The notes: generated by a model not told the origin, from the letters alone. Numbered from the stretch's first letter, positions 25,258 through 38,030 are shown. The stretch is 64,000 nt of DNA from Gonocerus acuteangulatus (GCA_946811695.1 OX328125.1:94726260-94790259); one strand, 5' to 3'. Made by a program: numbers and translations.

Positions 25258-25422
25258 ATTTAAATTTTAACGTCCATTATAATTAGCTCAGAATTTCAGG
25301 TAGGCTTATCTATAGGTCTCCACCCTTCTTTTCAAAGAAAAGCTACCACTCCTAGTGAGAATCTAACTCATGATCCTTAGCACGGAGTGCTAAGTGCTTA
25401 CGCCTTAACACTAATAACAAAT
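25258..25422 (-). mobile_element. SINE-1, minus strand
   Basis: Plus-strand TAAATTTTAACGTCCATTAT is the inverted tail, and CACTCCTAGTGAGAATCTAA plus AGCACGGAGTGCTAAGTGCT represent the degenerate box B and anticodon regions. It is more diverged than the copy at 23146. Confidence 0.65.
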
Positions 25423-25564
25423 CATAATTTATTTATTTTATGATGAGCTTCGTTACGATAGCGATGAGCTCAAGATAAAGTTAGTAACACGTACAAAAAG
25501 TTAGTAACACGTAACAAGTCAAAGATAATGTGGCACTTAATAATAATGAGCGTTAACATTATTT

Positions 25565-25830
25565 TTTATTATTGTTATTTATTTCATTTTGCCTCTATCC
25601 TTTAGGATCATTGGCAGTTGTCAATTAAAGGTAAAATAAGAAATTGTTGATAATTTATCAATGATGAAGGATGATTAAAGTAAAATGATCATATAATAAA
25701 TAATAATAGTCACTAAGATAATAATAAAACATTAATAATTTAGAATAGTAACTATAATAAATAACTCAAATATAATAAAACATATTGATCATAAAGAATA
25801 TGTCAGATAATAAGTTTTATGAATGATTAA
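25565..25830 (-). repeat. Dispersed AT-rich repeat (copy 1)
   Basis: It shares about 250 bp with 42850-43115 in the same orientation, including CTTTAGGATCATTGGCAGTTG (versus CGCTTAGGACCATTGCTAGTTG) and the following TAATAATAGYAATTATAATAA-type blocks. The orientation of the simple tail suggests minus-strand LINE 3' UTRs, by inference. Confidence 0.55.
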
Positions 25831-25914
25831 TAATGAATATCATTCGTTTTTTTTTTTTTTTGTTTTTTTTTTTTCTAAACAGTCAAAATGTCCTTTCTAG
25901 TTTACTAAGGACTA

Positions 25915-26644
25915 CAGTAGAACCTCTCATACCCGACCTTCCCATAACCGACTCCTCCCGATATCCGACCTTGTCCCCGGCCGTCTGTGATTCACAAGCG
26001 CCCCGTTGGCGAGCCTGTCCAGACTTGAAATAGTGAGTCATCTACACTATGCTTTGTTTTCCTGTCAAGAACTGTCAGTTCTGACGTGATTGCTGATGTG
26101 GAATGTGCTGTAATCTTGTAATGTTCAATATTTGTTAGCGACGAGTGACTTGTTGAAGCTGATGTTTCAGAAGTTACTAATGAAGATCTCAAGAATGCCC
26201 AAATCATTGCTGTTGTGCAGAACAAAACCGCGGACGAAGAAATCGGCTCGGATCAATGCGAAACCACCAGTGACGACGTAGCGAGTCATTCTGCTGCTAA
26301 GGGCGCCTTCGACGTAGCAATGAAATAAATCGAGCAACATGAATGAATGTATTGTGGGCAATAAAGTGGAGGGACACTTCTGCAAAGTTAATACAACAAT
26401 CCGGAACTGAATTCTTTAAATAAAGTATGCTTGAATTTTGTTCCTCTTTAATAAAGAGTAAATTTTTGAAATATATAAAGCAACAGTTTTGCAATTACAA
26501 TAAAGTTTATTACAGTATGTAATGTACAATATAGCTGTTTTATAACTTTGAAAGACGTTTTTTTCCCCCCTCCCGATATCCGACCTTTTGACCGTTCCGA
26601 CCATGGCCCGGTCCCATCATGGTCGGTTATGAGAGGTTCTACTG
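25915..26644 (+). mobile_element. pogo/Tigger-like element with intact ends
   Basis: Terminal inverted repeats begin CAGTAGAACCTCTCATA and extend about 25 bp with one mismatch. They are flanked by TA on both sides (25913-25914 and 26645-26646), the pogo target duplication. The interior carries the end of a transposase frame (26158-26343), and the rest of the gene is deleted. The subterminal sequence CTCCCGATATCCGACCTT occurs in direct orientation near both ends (about 25954 and 26570). At 730 bp, it is an internally deleted derivative. Confidence 0.85.
26158..26343 (+). pseudogene. pogo/Tigger transposase C-terminal relic
   Basis: The plus frame reads ADVSEVTNEDLKNAQIIAV, then an acidic serine-rich stretch, SHSAAKGAFDVAMK, a stop at 26326, then IEQHE in the same frame. 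This follows the pattern of Tigger/pogo transposase C termini (a NEDI-like segment, an acidic linker, then a SEAFEALE..LEQQE-like helix). The catalytic DDE domain is absent. It lies between the intact ends of the element at 25915-26644, which supports the assignment. Confidence 0.7.
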
Positions 26645-26654
26645 TATTTGTTTT

Positions 26655-26765
26655 GTTTTGTTTAACGGCGTATCAACTATTGGGCTATTAACGCCGAGCT
26701 ATCTACAGGTTTCCAGGCTTTTATAATGCTAACAGTACATGGTCGGTCACCCATTCAGATACTGG
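26655..26765 (-). repeat. SINE-2-type 3' tail, minus strand
   Basis: AACGGCGTATCAACTATTGG followed by GCTATTAACGCCG matches the inverted SINE-2 tail (ACGGCGCATC...TTAGCGCC). The rest, through GGTCGGTCACCCATTCAGAT, is divergent. It abuts the pogo element's right TA. Confidence 0.55.
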
Positions 26766-26983
26766 CCACGCTGTAGAGTTTTATCATCTTTAATGGTGTT
26801 CTGTGGAGTTTTATTTCATTTAGTGGTCTTTGAAGCTTTAGTCTCATGTTTTAATGGTGTTCTGTGAAGTTTTATATATTATAGTGGCTAGAGTGAATTT
26901 TTATCTGTAGAGTATTATACTAAAGTTTTACCTCCTTAAGTATTGTGTCATTCTGAGTAATTTATTCTTAATTGGAAACTCAA

Positions 26984-26994
26984 TATATATATAA

Positions 26995-27030
<36 letters not shown>
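26984..27030. repeat. (TA)n microsatellite
   Basis: TA run with a single GTA interruption. Confidence 0.95.
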
Positions 27031-27035
<5 letters not shown>

Positions 27036-27039
27036 CTTT

Positions 27040-27540
27040 TGATGATATAATTAAAAAAATTTATTCCTCAGGTTCTATCATCGAACTACACGAGACAAGG
27101 TTGAAGTCCTCTCTAAGTTTAGATTCCATGACAGAAATAATTAAACACGCAAACGAATACTACACGTTGTTGGATTTATCGATTCTCGTCGGAGCGCTGA
27201 AAATGCCTAGAGGTTACGACCTCTCCCATTAGCACGGTCGTGTCGCTTTCAAGTGCTCTATCATTTATAGTGCTAGCAATAGGCATTCAGCATTTAGAGA
27301 ATTATGTTAATGTCAAGTATTGCTTCGAAAATAATTGCTCTTTAAATTTTTAATGCGTTCCTGGTAAATTTCAATTTATATGTGATGTATCCTAGTTTAT
27401 TAAAAATTATTATTCCTGGTGAAGATTGTGATGGGAGAGGAAAAAACGAGGAGGGAAACTCGATTATGATGTACTAATTTCGAACACCTTTGTGTTGTTC
27501 AAATATTATTCATAATATGCTAATAATAATAGAAGAGTTC
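27040..27540. other. No recognisable feature
   Basis: AT-rich sequence. The plus-strand frame covering part of it is short and shows no motif. Confidence 0.45.
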
Positions 27541-27723
27541 TTAACACTCCGTGCCAAAGGTCGTGGGTTCGATTCCCACTAGGGGTGGTGGCTTTTCTTT
27601 CGAAAAAAGAAAAGGCATCACACCTATCCTGGCTAGAAAAGGGTGGTAACCTGTAGATAACCCGTCCTAAAATTCTTAGTTAATAATAAATTGACGTTAA
27701 AATTTAAATAAATAAATAAATAA
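27541..27723 (+). mobile_element. SINE-1, 5' truncated
   Basis: It starts within the tRNA head at CACTCCGTGCCAAAGGTCGT and keeps box B (GGGTTCGATTCCCACTAGGG), the body (CCTATCCTGGCTAGAAAAGG) and a TTTAAATAAATAAATAAAT tail. The loss of box A makes it transcriptionally dead. Confidence 0.8.
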
Positions 27724-27779
27724 TAGAAGAGTGTATTTTTGTTTTATTTTACAAAACTAATATCGCAATAAATGAAAAT

Positions 27780-27985
27780 TGTCACTTCCATAACAAAATC
27801 TTTTATTCTTTACGAAAAGCGGAAATTACCCCATTTAAGCACCTATTGGTCCAAATGAGATCACATTTTCGAAAATCACAAATGGCCCTTATAAGTAGTA
27901 AATTTAATAAAATTTCATATCAACCATTTACATTTACTACGATATCCCATCCGGTTTCGAGATATTTAAGAATGTATCCAAAAAT
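27780..27985 (+). repeat. Rep-A internal fragment
   Basis: A divergent AAGCACCTATTGGTCCAAAT block and a GAGATATTTAAGAATGTATC block correspond to Rep-A sequence at 6650-6820. Confidence 0.45.
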
Positions 27986-28019
27986 CCCCAGAGCAATGTA
28001 GTAGTCTGTATATTTATTT

Positions 28020-28077
28020 GGGCGAGGTTACCTCACTGGTAGAGCACTTGACTAATATGGTGGAGGACCTGATCTCA
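28020..28077 (+). repeat. SINE-3 head fused to Rep-A
   Basis: GGGCGAGGTTACCTCACTGG then TAGAGCACTTGAC forms the tRNA-like head with box A. Immediately after GAGGACCTGATCTCA the sequence switches to the Rep-A terminal motif. Box B is disrupted at the junction. Confidence 0.65.
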
Positions 28078-28950
28078 AAAAGTCCGACTCGCAAGAACTG
28101 CATCATCTTAGTGCGGTTCCGTTCTTATCTCTAATGTTGGAAAGTTTGACATAGAAACAGTTATAATTTTGGTTAGGCCTTTCCTTAAATAATTTATGAT
28201 CCCAAAAAGGTCACCGTTGCAACGGCCCATACCTAATATCTAAATACCAGCCTTGTGAAGGTTCGTTCTAGAAGCACACTACTTACTGTTTCTTATTTTC
28301 TTTTACTATAATACAAATTTTACAGATAAATTCAATTTAAAACAAAAAAAAAATCAATTAAAAAGTGATTTGAACAAAGAAAGTCCGATTCGCAGGAACT
28401 GCATCATCTTAGCGCGGTTCCGTTCTCATCCGAAGTGCGATTAGTAAAGTAATAATAAGTTTAATAATAAAATCTCAAAAAGAAGGAAGCTTAAAGCGCC
28501 ACATAAGGAAACTGACAGTTTTCTAAGCGGATGGGACTCTCCCGTCATCGCGACGCTCACTCTAGGAAAACTCTATTACCAATATGATTCTTATTTTCTC
28601 AGCTTTAATGAAATACTCATTCCACCGTTAAATAAACTTAAAAAACAAAAGTGAGGTAAACAGTGACAAAAACCCGTTTAAAATAACAAAACTAAAACTT
28701 TTGTAGTTTTAAGCACTTACTTCTCCGACTGATATTGCCCCATTGAAATTTGCTTCAGAATCTTTTTTGTAGAGAATTTAGTAAGCTTTTGAATGGTTAT
28801 ATCGTACATCCCACTGTTTTGAAGATATTAAGGGGGAAAAAATGGTGCTAATACCTACCGATAGCTGCTATATTCCTTCACTAATCGCACTCGAGATAAG
28901 AATGGAACCGCGCTAAGATGATGCAGTTCCTGCGGGTCGGACTTTTTTTT
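28078..28950 (+). repeat. Rep-A tandem partial copies with an inverted terminus
   Basis: Two head-to-tail 5' segments start at about 28078 and 28380 with AAAGTCCGAYTCGCAGGAAC. The second ends with an inverted copy of the same terminus at 28880-28950 (TGATGCAGTTCCTGCGGGTC then GGACTTT). The unit 28379-28950 is therefore bounded by inverted repeats of about 70 bp, as expected for a DNA element. It includes the GTTTTAAGCACTTACTTCTC block. Confidence 0.7.
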
Positions 28951-28959
28951 CAGACAAAT

Positions 28960-29700
28960 TAATGTATTATGTTTATATTATAATATAAATGTTATATTTG
29001 TAAGAAGAGCAAGTCACTTTAATTGCGGTGTAAAATATTGTCGCTAGCTAAATCTAAGTATTATATATGCTCATAAGGAAAAAATGGTGCTAATGGCTCA
29101 GATTTCGATGCACCATAAAAGAAATAAAAAAAAAAAAAATAAGGACAATATACGAAGATTCCGAACCATTTCATGTCTGTTAATCTACACTTATACACAA
29201 ATGCATTTTTTTAGGTAACTATTTAATACGAATAAAATAAGGTTATAATGAGCGATCCGCTGTGGCATACACCAAGTACTACCACCGTGTGGAGTGCAAC
29301 TAGTATAGACCGGTACGTCAGTACCACTGTGGTATGTAAAGAGCGGCTGTTCTGATACTCGCAAAAATTAGAAATCCTACATTCCTAAAGTTGTATGGAG
29401 GCGTATCTTTATGACTCTAGAAAGGGACCTACAGATGACGAGGATACACTGGGAGGTACCTGGGGACAGGGAAAATGCCCCCCACCCTAAGCCTCCTAGC
29501 TCCTCACCTTCGACTTCCTATGATTTTGTTCAATGAATTTAAACAAAAAAATTAATAAATAGATAAAAACTGCTGAAAATAGGGAATACCAAAAACAATT
29601 CTAAAGAACGAAATCAACACCAGTACATTAATCTAGATATTCATAGGGCATCTTCGAATTCCAAGATGCCGTTGAAACAAAATATTATTTCTATTTATAC
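28960..29700. other. No recognised gene; GC-richer patch at 29250-29510
   Basis: The patch 29250-29510 is GC-richer and contains no long frame. The A-rich sequence after it (29540-29570) could be a retroposed tail. Confidence 0.35.
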
Positions 29701-29759
29701 GAATCCTGTTTTATTGACTAATACATTTGACTCCTATAAGCAATCACAAAAATAACGAG

Positions 29760-30740
<981 letters not shown>

Positions 30741-30954
30741 ACAATTCAGAAAATCGATATGAATAGAAAAAAAAGTAGCTGACATAAACAATAAAAAAAA
30801 GTACTTTATGAAAAAAAAGTATATACAAATTATTATAAAACAGAACAGAATAAATTTATTTTTCCATATGAAATTATTATATCGTAAAACTAATAAAAAA
30901 AAATTTGCCTTTGTTTTCATTCATAATACCCCGTTAAATATTTAATCTACAACT

Positions 30955-31378
30955 TTGATCTTGGTATCATCTGAAAGGAAAATTAATAGGCTACAACGTT
31001 TACATTGAGGTGTTTTTACGTACAAGGCTTGGTTTCAGTGATAAATAGGAATTTGTCTACAAAAGGGCGACATTTTTCAGTTTTTTGCGTTTTACGCGCA
31101 AACGGTGCGTCGGATCAAAAGATGTCTCGGAATAAATTAGTCTTAAAATTCAATTTTCTATCAGAATTTGTCATAAAAAAATACCTGCCGCCATTGGAAA
31201 ATCAAGAGTTAGATGCGCTGGAGAAAAACTGGAGAATGTTACAAAGTCAACTAAACCTTCAAAAGTAACCTCATGCAACATAACTAAGACCTACCAAGTT
31301 TCAATTCGAAATTCCAACAACTCTAGGAGGAAACGGGGGTGGACACATATACTGGGACACCCTGTATATAAAGTTATA
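30955..31378 (+). mobile_element. Right part of a TA-flanked DNA element
   Basis: The right end TATACTGGGACACCCTGTAT followed by ATA is typical of mariner-like inverted ends (compare CAGGGTGTCCCG at 59691). The preceding ACTCTAGGAGGAAACGGGGG is part of the element. An 87-codon frame at 31005-31268 has no recognised domain. The left end was not found, so the element may be truncated. Confidence 0.5.
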
Positions 31379-31519
31379 TATCACTCTCAATAGGACACGC
31401 GGGCCCTGAGGTATCTCATTCTTGACCCTGAGGTATCTGATTCTTGACCATAGGGCATAGAGTGGTTATTAATTTACTTTGGCCGCATGAGTTTTCCCTT
31501 TTTAGTTACCCATTAATAC

Positions 31520-31578
31520 GTACAACTCTAGGAGGAAAAGGGGGTGGACACATATACTGGGACACGCTATATATAAAT
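31520..31578 (+). repeat. Second copy of the 31318-31378 terminus
   Basis: ACTCTAGGAGGAAAAGGGGG and TGGACACATATACTGGGACA repeat the upstream terminus in the same orientation about 200 bp away, ending CGCTATATATA instead of CCTGTATATA. Confidence 0.75.
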
Positions 31579-31579
31579 T

Positions 31580-33240
31580 TGATGCACCGCGATTCTCGTG
31601 ACCTGTGGGTTCTGGAACTTGAAATTGTTAGACTGTTCTTCCGCCGTCTATCGAATTCGCTGCATAATTTCGTTGTTTTTGTTTTACATTCCTGACCAAG
31701 GCTCGGCAAAAGTAAAACTCATTTTTATATATAAAAAAAACTTCGGAAACCTTCGTAATATTTTGTTGGAATCCCTCTGATTCAATCATATACCCTCTTC
31801 TCTCCCCCAAAATGAACTAATACCCTTTTCTTTGCTACTGCACCATCCATGGAAGCATACTGTACTTGAAGTGAAGAGCCATCTGCAGAACGAGTACTGT
31901 GGTTGTACTAGCTAGCTCATATTGATCAACCCAAGACCTAATTTCTGTCAGGATTCGCTGCCTCCTGTCAACCCCCCCCCCACCACCTCTCTACAACCCC
32001 TATCGATTTTACTCATGCTTCATTATTACCTTATGAATGGCTTTAGGACTCGCAGGTTTCCCACTGACTCTCTTACAAACCCATTTATGAATTATTTTAA
32101 TCCCTTGCCCCACATCTCGCTGATTTAACAATACTTTTTGTGGTAAAATGAATAATTATTTTGTTGAAAATCGATAGAATTAATCCCTTATAGGCATTTC
32201 TAATATTTTTACCGTTAATAAGGATGTTTTATTGTTACTATGCTTTCATCCACTACATTCATGGCGATCTCAATATCCCTTTCGCCAAAGAAATAATATT
32301 ATTCCAATATCTCCACCAATAATAATATATGATAATATTTATGGCCATATAATATGTTAGGCCATATACAAGGTGTCTCTTATATGGGGGCTACAATTGA
32401 AATATCATTTAATCCGTTAGAGATATCGCAAATTGCCCCCCCCCCCAAAAAAAATAATAGTTTTGACTGTTCAGTGCTTGCCTAAAAGTCAGCGTTGACT
32501 CTTTACTCCGTATTTTTAACAAATTTTTAGACCTCCTTAAAAACTGAATACAGATTGGATGTCCAGCACTGTCAATCATGACTTTAAATATTAAAATAAT
32601 ATAATTTTTATCCACAGAACCAATTAAAAATATTTACTGGATTAAATATCACTAGCATTAATTAAATAATCCTTCTAGCATCAGATTAGAACGTAAATGC
32701 TCTAAGTTGATGCACTTCCTGCCTATCGGAATTAATGTAGGCAATACAAATTATTAATGAAATCAAATCCCGAGGTAGATACTATAAAATCTTAGTCATT
32801 CAAGGAAAATTCTAATATGTTAAGCAGGTGGAATTGTCGCAACTTCATTATGAAAGTATTTAAATGCAATCTGTTAATATTAAGTAGATTCTAACAGGAA
32901 AAACATATTTTCTGTTTTTTTTATATTTATTTCAGGTTTGTTTCATAAAACCAGTCCAGGTAGGAGTAAGATTAATTAATTTTTAACTAACAACCACAGG
33001 GCGTAGGTAAGTAAGTCATCCCCTTTCACTAGTAAATGTTGAAGTAGTTGGGATCCTTCCAACCCTTATATAATAGCGTTTAGAAAGTGCATCTAGGCTA
33101 TGCACTTCTGCACCTTACCTAACTGGGCTTATCTAACACTCGGCTAGGTCGTTCAACCCTCAAGTCACACCACCGTCACTCGAGTCAGGTAAGGCTTAAT
33201 TCCCACTTAGGTTTTTATGTTCTTTACTGTCTCGGGAATT
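31580..33240. other. No recognised gene
   Basis: AT-rich stretch with several short overlapping frames on both strands, none with recognisable motifs. A C10 run sits at 31972-31981 and a C11 run at about 32437-32447. The sequence around 32370 (CAAGGTGTCTCTTATATGGG) vaguely resembles a mariner-type end. A CAG|GTAAGG junction lies near 33186 without a good pyrimidine tract. Confidence 0.35.
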
Positions 33241-33249
33241 CGATTCGAT

Positions 33250-33305
33250 AAAGGTTCGACTTGCAAGAACTGTTTCATCTCAGTTTATTTCTGTTTCTTT
33301 CCAAC
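33250..33305 (+). repeat. Diverged Rep-A terminus
   Basis: AAGGTTCGACTTGCAAGAAC then TGTTTCATCTCAGTTTATTT aligns with the Rep-A 5' motif at 17752 and 28078. Confidence 0.5.
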
Positions 33306-33585
33306 TTATTGCAGAAATACATTCCAGTTCAAAATTACCAAATCGAAAGCGTCGGAGACGATTTTAGTTTGAATGAAATGACACTCTCGATATACTTCTC
33401 GATTTCCGCCAGTTCTTAAGTAACGGGTAATTTCTAATAAACAAAAACAAAAAATAGGGATGAACCTCGCTCATGAGGTGAGTTTGACCTCATGACGAAA
33501 TCTGGAAGTAGTGACTAGATAATTTAACGTTTTGGAACACATGGACAACGAAAAGGACAGTAGTTCAAATTTATATATGTATATG

Positions 33586-33995
<410 letters not shown>

Positions 33996-34149
33996 TACCG
34001 GAACACTGTTTTATGGGTGAAATTCGGGCAAAAGAAATCTTTGCGCTTACGGATTTTCTTTTGTAGGACATTAGAGGTACACATTATATAGGTTCTCGAA
34101 AGTAGTGAAACGAATGAAACGATATTCCATATTATCCGATTTAAAAAAA

Positions 34150-34277
34150 CAAAAACAAAGGCAACCCATGAGCGAAGACACTAGAAGATAAAAATCTTTA
34201 GTGCTTGCTCAGGATTTGAACTCAGGTCCTCCAGCATATGAGTCCAGTCCTCTAACACTGAGTTAACATCGCCACCA
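34150..34277 (-). mobile_element. SINE-3 head and body, minus strand, truncated
   Basis: Inverted SINE-3 sequence: GAAGACACTAGAAGATAAAA, AGTGCTTGCTCAGGATTTGA and the tRNA head in CTAACACTGAGTTAACATCG. The tail part is missing. It lies between the two Rep-A pieces. Confidence 0.7.
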
Positions 34278-34943
34278 CTATCCGGATTGCCGATCAGAAA
34301 ATTAAATGTTTCAGAACCCATAGATCTCGGAAATTGCGATGATTCAAATTTTTCTGTAGGTACTTCGTGTAATTCCAAAGCTCAAGGCAGTGGACCAGCA
34401 AAATCCGTCCAACGGAACATGGTTTTTTGAGCGAAATTCGCACGAAAAAATCTTTGCTCTTATGGCTTTTCGTTTGTAGACCTCTAGAGGTACACTTTAT
34501 ATAGGTTCTCGAACTTATACAAATGAATGAAACCATTTTCAAGGCGATACCTTTTCTAAGAAAAGTAGACAAAAAAGCCTGTTTTTTAAATAATTTTCTG
34601 TTTGTTTCTCTAATGCTATATGCATTTGAAAACTCCGGAGACACCGGAAAATGGAACTTTCCAAAATTTAAAAAACATTTTTCTGCGTCTGAAATAGCCG
34701 TACTTTAATGTATGCATGGACATTTAAAAGCTTTCGAATGGTTACCATACAAGCGTATAATTTATTGTAATAGTTGCTCTTATTAACTAATATCTGTTCA
34801 TATGATTTTTGAAAATGTTTACTGTGTATGATGTTCGAATTGAGTTAAGCTACCAAACCTGCTCGTGCATTGCTTGTTACGTTTTTCTTATTTTACTATT
34901 TTTATTTATGTTTAAAAAAGGCGGAAGGACAAATGTTTATTAA

Positions 34944-35902
34944 CCCTGGAATCACAACATGATAAAGCTGTTACAAATCTCACAACGTGGGGTCATATAA
35001 GACCCCATCTAGTCTTTCGTAATTCTTTTACAAATTTGGTGTTAGGTTTCTGAAATAGTATTTTAAGATGACTACCATGTATAATATAACAATTTATAAC
35101 CCTTTTATTATAATGAAATAATCTTATATAATTGTAAAATGGGGGAGTAGGAAATCAAACATCAAAATACCACAAATTTAGACATAAGTTTATGTGAATA
35201 TTTGTCCTCTGAATATCAACATTAAATATAAAGTTTCTCCTATAATATTTTGTCTTTATGACTGCTAGAATAAAAAAAAAATACTATAATATGTAAAATA
35301 GGGTTAAAAAAGAAAAAAATATAGTAACTTGAATGTATGCACATTATAATAATCAAAAAATAAAAATATTGTTATTCATTTATATAATATTCAGATATAC
35401 ATTGGCTGCGATCCGCACACAGACTCTTACTACACTTTGCACAATGTATTACAACTTTCCTGTCTTTTTTATGATCAAAAACACCACATGGTATATATGG
35501 CCATGCTCTTTTTCACTCGTATCTCATATTTCACCAATTTCACTGTCTTCACTATCCAAAACTCTCTGTTTTTCTCTTCTACAATTTGCCAATGCAACTC
35601 ATTGTGAATTTCATCTTCAGTGCAAAATAATTTATCGTTAGACATACTGCATTCGATAAATAAAAATTATACATAAGCCATAACGTGGGGTCGCCCGTGA
35701 CCCAAAGGCTTTATATACGCTCAGAGGGATAAAAATAAGAAAAGCTTGGCTCTCCATTATGACCAGCTTGTCAGGATAGGAAGGTACAAGATCGGTCATG
35801 TTCAACAGCAGATATGTGTGGGAAATAATAAAAAACTTTTTTTCTGAAATTTTTTTTTCAGAATTCAGGGGTCACGGGTGACCCCATGTTGTGATTCCAG
35901 GG
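34944..35902 (-). mobile_element. piggyBac-type element, 959 bp, intact TTAA duplications
   Basis: The ends CCCTGGAATCACAACATG and CATGTTGTGATTCCAGGG are perfect 18-bp inverted repeats, flanked by TTAA at 34940-34943 and 35903-35906. Subterminal copies of GGGGTC/GACCCC occur at both sides (about 34990, 35689 and 35870-35885). The minus strand retains a transposase C-terminal relic at 35384-35640. A complete autonomous element would be at least twice this length, so it is an internal deletion derivative. Confidence 0.9.
35384..35640 (-). pseudogene. piggyBac transposase C-terminal cysteine-rich relic
   Basis: One minus frame (35384-35500) encodes CGVFDHKKDRK and then HCAKCSKSLCADRSQC ending SEYY. 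The spacing C-x2-C-x4-LC and the aromatic end are those of the C-terminal cysteine-rich DNA-binding domain of piggyBac transposases. The upstream part (35505-35640) is open in another frame, indicating a frameshift. The DDD catalytic domain is not present. Its position inside intact piggyBac ends supports the call. Confidence 0.75.
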
Positions 35903-35909
35903 TTAAACT

Positions 35910-36340
35910 CTCAAATTCTCAAAAATATCCTTTATTTGGTACTCATCATGTTTCACATGTACTGTACCCCTCTGCAGAAGCTACTCAACTATATAAAAAT
36001 CTTTTAAATCTTAAACAAGGAAGACTTTCCACAGTCCAGACTATCAAATAAATATGACCGTTGACAACATGGGCGTATATAGAAAATAATTTCGGGGGGG
36101 GGGGGGTAGCATTTCCGGGGTATGAAATATAAAATACTAACAATCTAGATCTTAGGAACAGTTAGCACTACTACGCCAATAAAAAGAATATTTTTTCTGA
36201 ATTGATTGATCTTATTTAATTTATTTTTAAGGCGTTTATGACACATTTTTACCGATGAAATAAAAATTTCTGGGGAGGGGGATTAATAATGATGTTTTTT
36301 TTTATGACTAGATGAAGGGTATTAATTAATAATACCAACA
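35910..36340. other. No recognised gene; G run
   Basis: AT-rich DNA with a G-run at about 36096-36106 and a weaker GGGGAGGGGG at about 36273. Nothing else. Confidence 0.4.
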
Positions 36341-36344
36341 AGGA

Positions 36345-36440
36345 TGAGAAATAACCCTTCACAGCTGTACAACATACTTTTATTTCAACGTTTCGGACCG
36401 TTCGTCCATCTTCAGGCAATCTACAATAGTATATACATTA
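36345..36440 (-). repeat. Possible Penelope-like element terminus
   Basis: TTTATTTCAACGTTTCGGAC then CGTTCGTCCATCTTCAGGCA resembles a motif (AACGTTTCGG...CTTCAGG) common in the terminal regions of Penelope-like retroelements. No reverse transcriptase or GIY-YIG frame was found nearby, so this is a resemblance only. Confidence 0.35.
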
Positions 36441-36945
36441 CTAGAAACTGCCGAAAACAAGCTTTATAATTACTATCAACCAAAACCTTACATCATCTAA
36501 TGCCAATTATTAAATTTTATTTCCTTCATTATAAACTCGCCATATCCTATCACTACTTAAAATAACATTTCAAACGTCATAAATTAAAACAAATGATTCC
36601 TATAAGGAACCAAGTCAAAAACACTTGAAGACAATTAAATATGTTCATCCTCACACAGTACTTAGGCCTATTATATTTTATATAACTAAAATTACATTAA
36701 AATATCACATTTCAAATAATTAAAATGTATAATGATTTATGTATGACATATCACAGATAACTTTATTAATCATTACTTAACATATATTTGTTAAAATATT
36801 TAATATAAATTGCACTGAGGTATGTAACCAAGATCATTAAACTATGAAAGGAATCTATTACAATGTCATCAGAAATTAATTTTATTTAATATGTCAACAT
36901 AATCATGTCATCAAAACAAAATTAATAATGATGGTTTTGTCGTTC
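36440..36945. other. No recognisable feature
   Basis: Very AT-rich DNA without supported features. Confidence 0.45.
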
Positions 36946-37000
36946 ATTTATTTAATCACTCCTCCGCAACTTAGGCTATTAGCAGTTACGACAGTGCAGT
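36945..37000 (-). repeat. LINE-like 3' end, inverted copy of 24775-24845
   Basis: ATTTAATCACTCCTCCGCAA and CTTAGGCTATTAGCAGTTAC are the complement of the terminus near 24800-24840. Confidence 0.55.
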
Positions 37001-37103
37001 GTAGTCGCTTTGAGTAAGTTTTTTGTTTCTTTAAGAATATTTGGATTTCATCAAAATACGTTCCCTTTTGATTCTTCTCCAAAAAAAAAAAAGTGCCGAA
37101 TTC

Positions 37104-37490
37104 TTAAATTAACGAAGCAACACTTTTTTTTAGCCTTTGAAAATGGTTTCGGTTAAAGGTTTGGCGTGGTGTGTTTCTGACACCGAATGGAGGGTTTGTT
37201 TCTGTGCTTTTTGCCTGTTGGGGTTGTGAGAGGATGCTTGCGGTGTATTGTTCCAGAGACAGGCACGCAGAAATCCGCCATTGTTGCAGAGTCTGCCTGC
37301 CGAATATTGGCAGTTTTGCAATATTGTTATTCTCTTTCCAATTATTTTGAATCTTAATAAAATCACAATACACAAGAAGAATTTTATCTTTGATTTTTTT
37401 ATATTATAAGATATTGTTATTCTCCTGGAAATTATGTTGGTAAGCATTCCGCTGGTTATAATTTTGTTGGTTTTGAAAGTTCTTGGCGAT
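37104..37490 (-). pseudogene. Interrupted Gln/Asn-rich reading frame
   Basis: The minus strand encodes a Gln/Asn-rich segment (QNYNQRNAYQHNFQENN, about 37410-37475). Downstream of an interruption, in the same frame, lies a segment beginning ENNNIAKLPIFGRQ that continues to a stop at 37104. The 90-bp interruption is bounded by 14-bp direct repeats ATATTGTTATTCTC (37321-37334 and 37411-37424) and introduces a stop. Gln/Asn-rich tails of this kind occur in LTR-retrotransposon gag proteins, but no zinc knuckle or protease is visible, so origin is uncertain. Confidence 0.35.
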
Positions 37491-37499
37491 AATAAGTCA

Positions 37500-38018
37500 T
37501 TTAATGTAGAAATAAATGTTTTACAGTTTTTTACAAACCTTCTAATGACATGATCATCCTATGATGTTGCAAGAAATTGAACAGGAATAGTAAGATAGCA
37601 TTTACAAACATTTTGGTTATGGCACCAAAAAGGGGTTCTTCATAAAAAAAATAATAAAAACGGAAAAAAACAATTGGAAGGCATTCATAAGAAAGATGCA
37701 TATTTTTCTTCTTTTTTTAAAATCCGATCATCCAACTGAGTCGCGAGATTTACATTTATATAAGCGTATACAGTTGTTTTCGTTTTCTTTTTTTTTTCAC
37801 TAGGGGGGGGGGGGTCTAAATTCAGAGAATTTGGCATTAGGCCACTTTTAGGGGATTCCAAATAATCCCCTAAAAGAGTGATTTCGAGCAATAAACTGTC
37901 TGAAACCGGGCTACGGGGTTTCGCTGTAGGACTGTCAACAATGATCTGGTAGGCGAACTTATTTCTAGACTATGTAGAGGAAGTATTGCGCAAATAAATG
38001 AATATATATACCTACATT

Positions 38019-38030
<12 letters not shown>
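37500..38030. other. No recognised gene
   Basis: AT-rich with a G-run (about 37804-37814). No supported feature. Confidence 0.4.

Noticed and set aside
31005..31268. 87-codon plus-strand frame as a gene
   Set aside because: It lies inside a probable DNA transposon remnant, has no recognised motif, and no matching frame is preserved in the neighbouring repeat.
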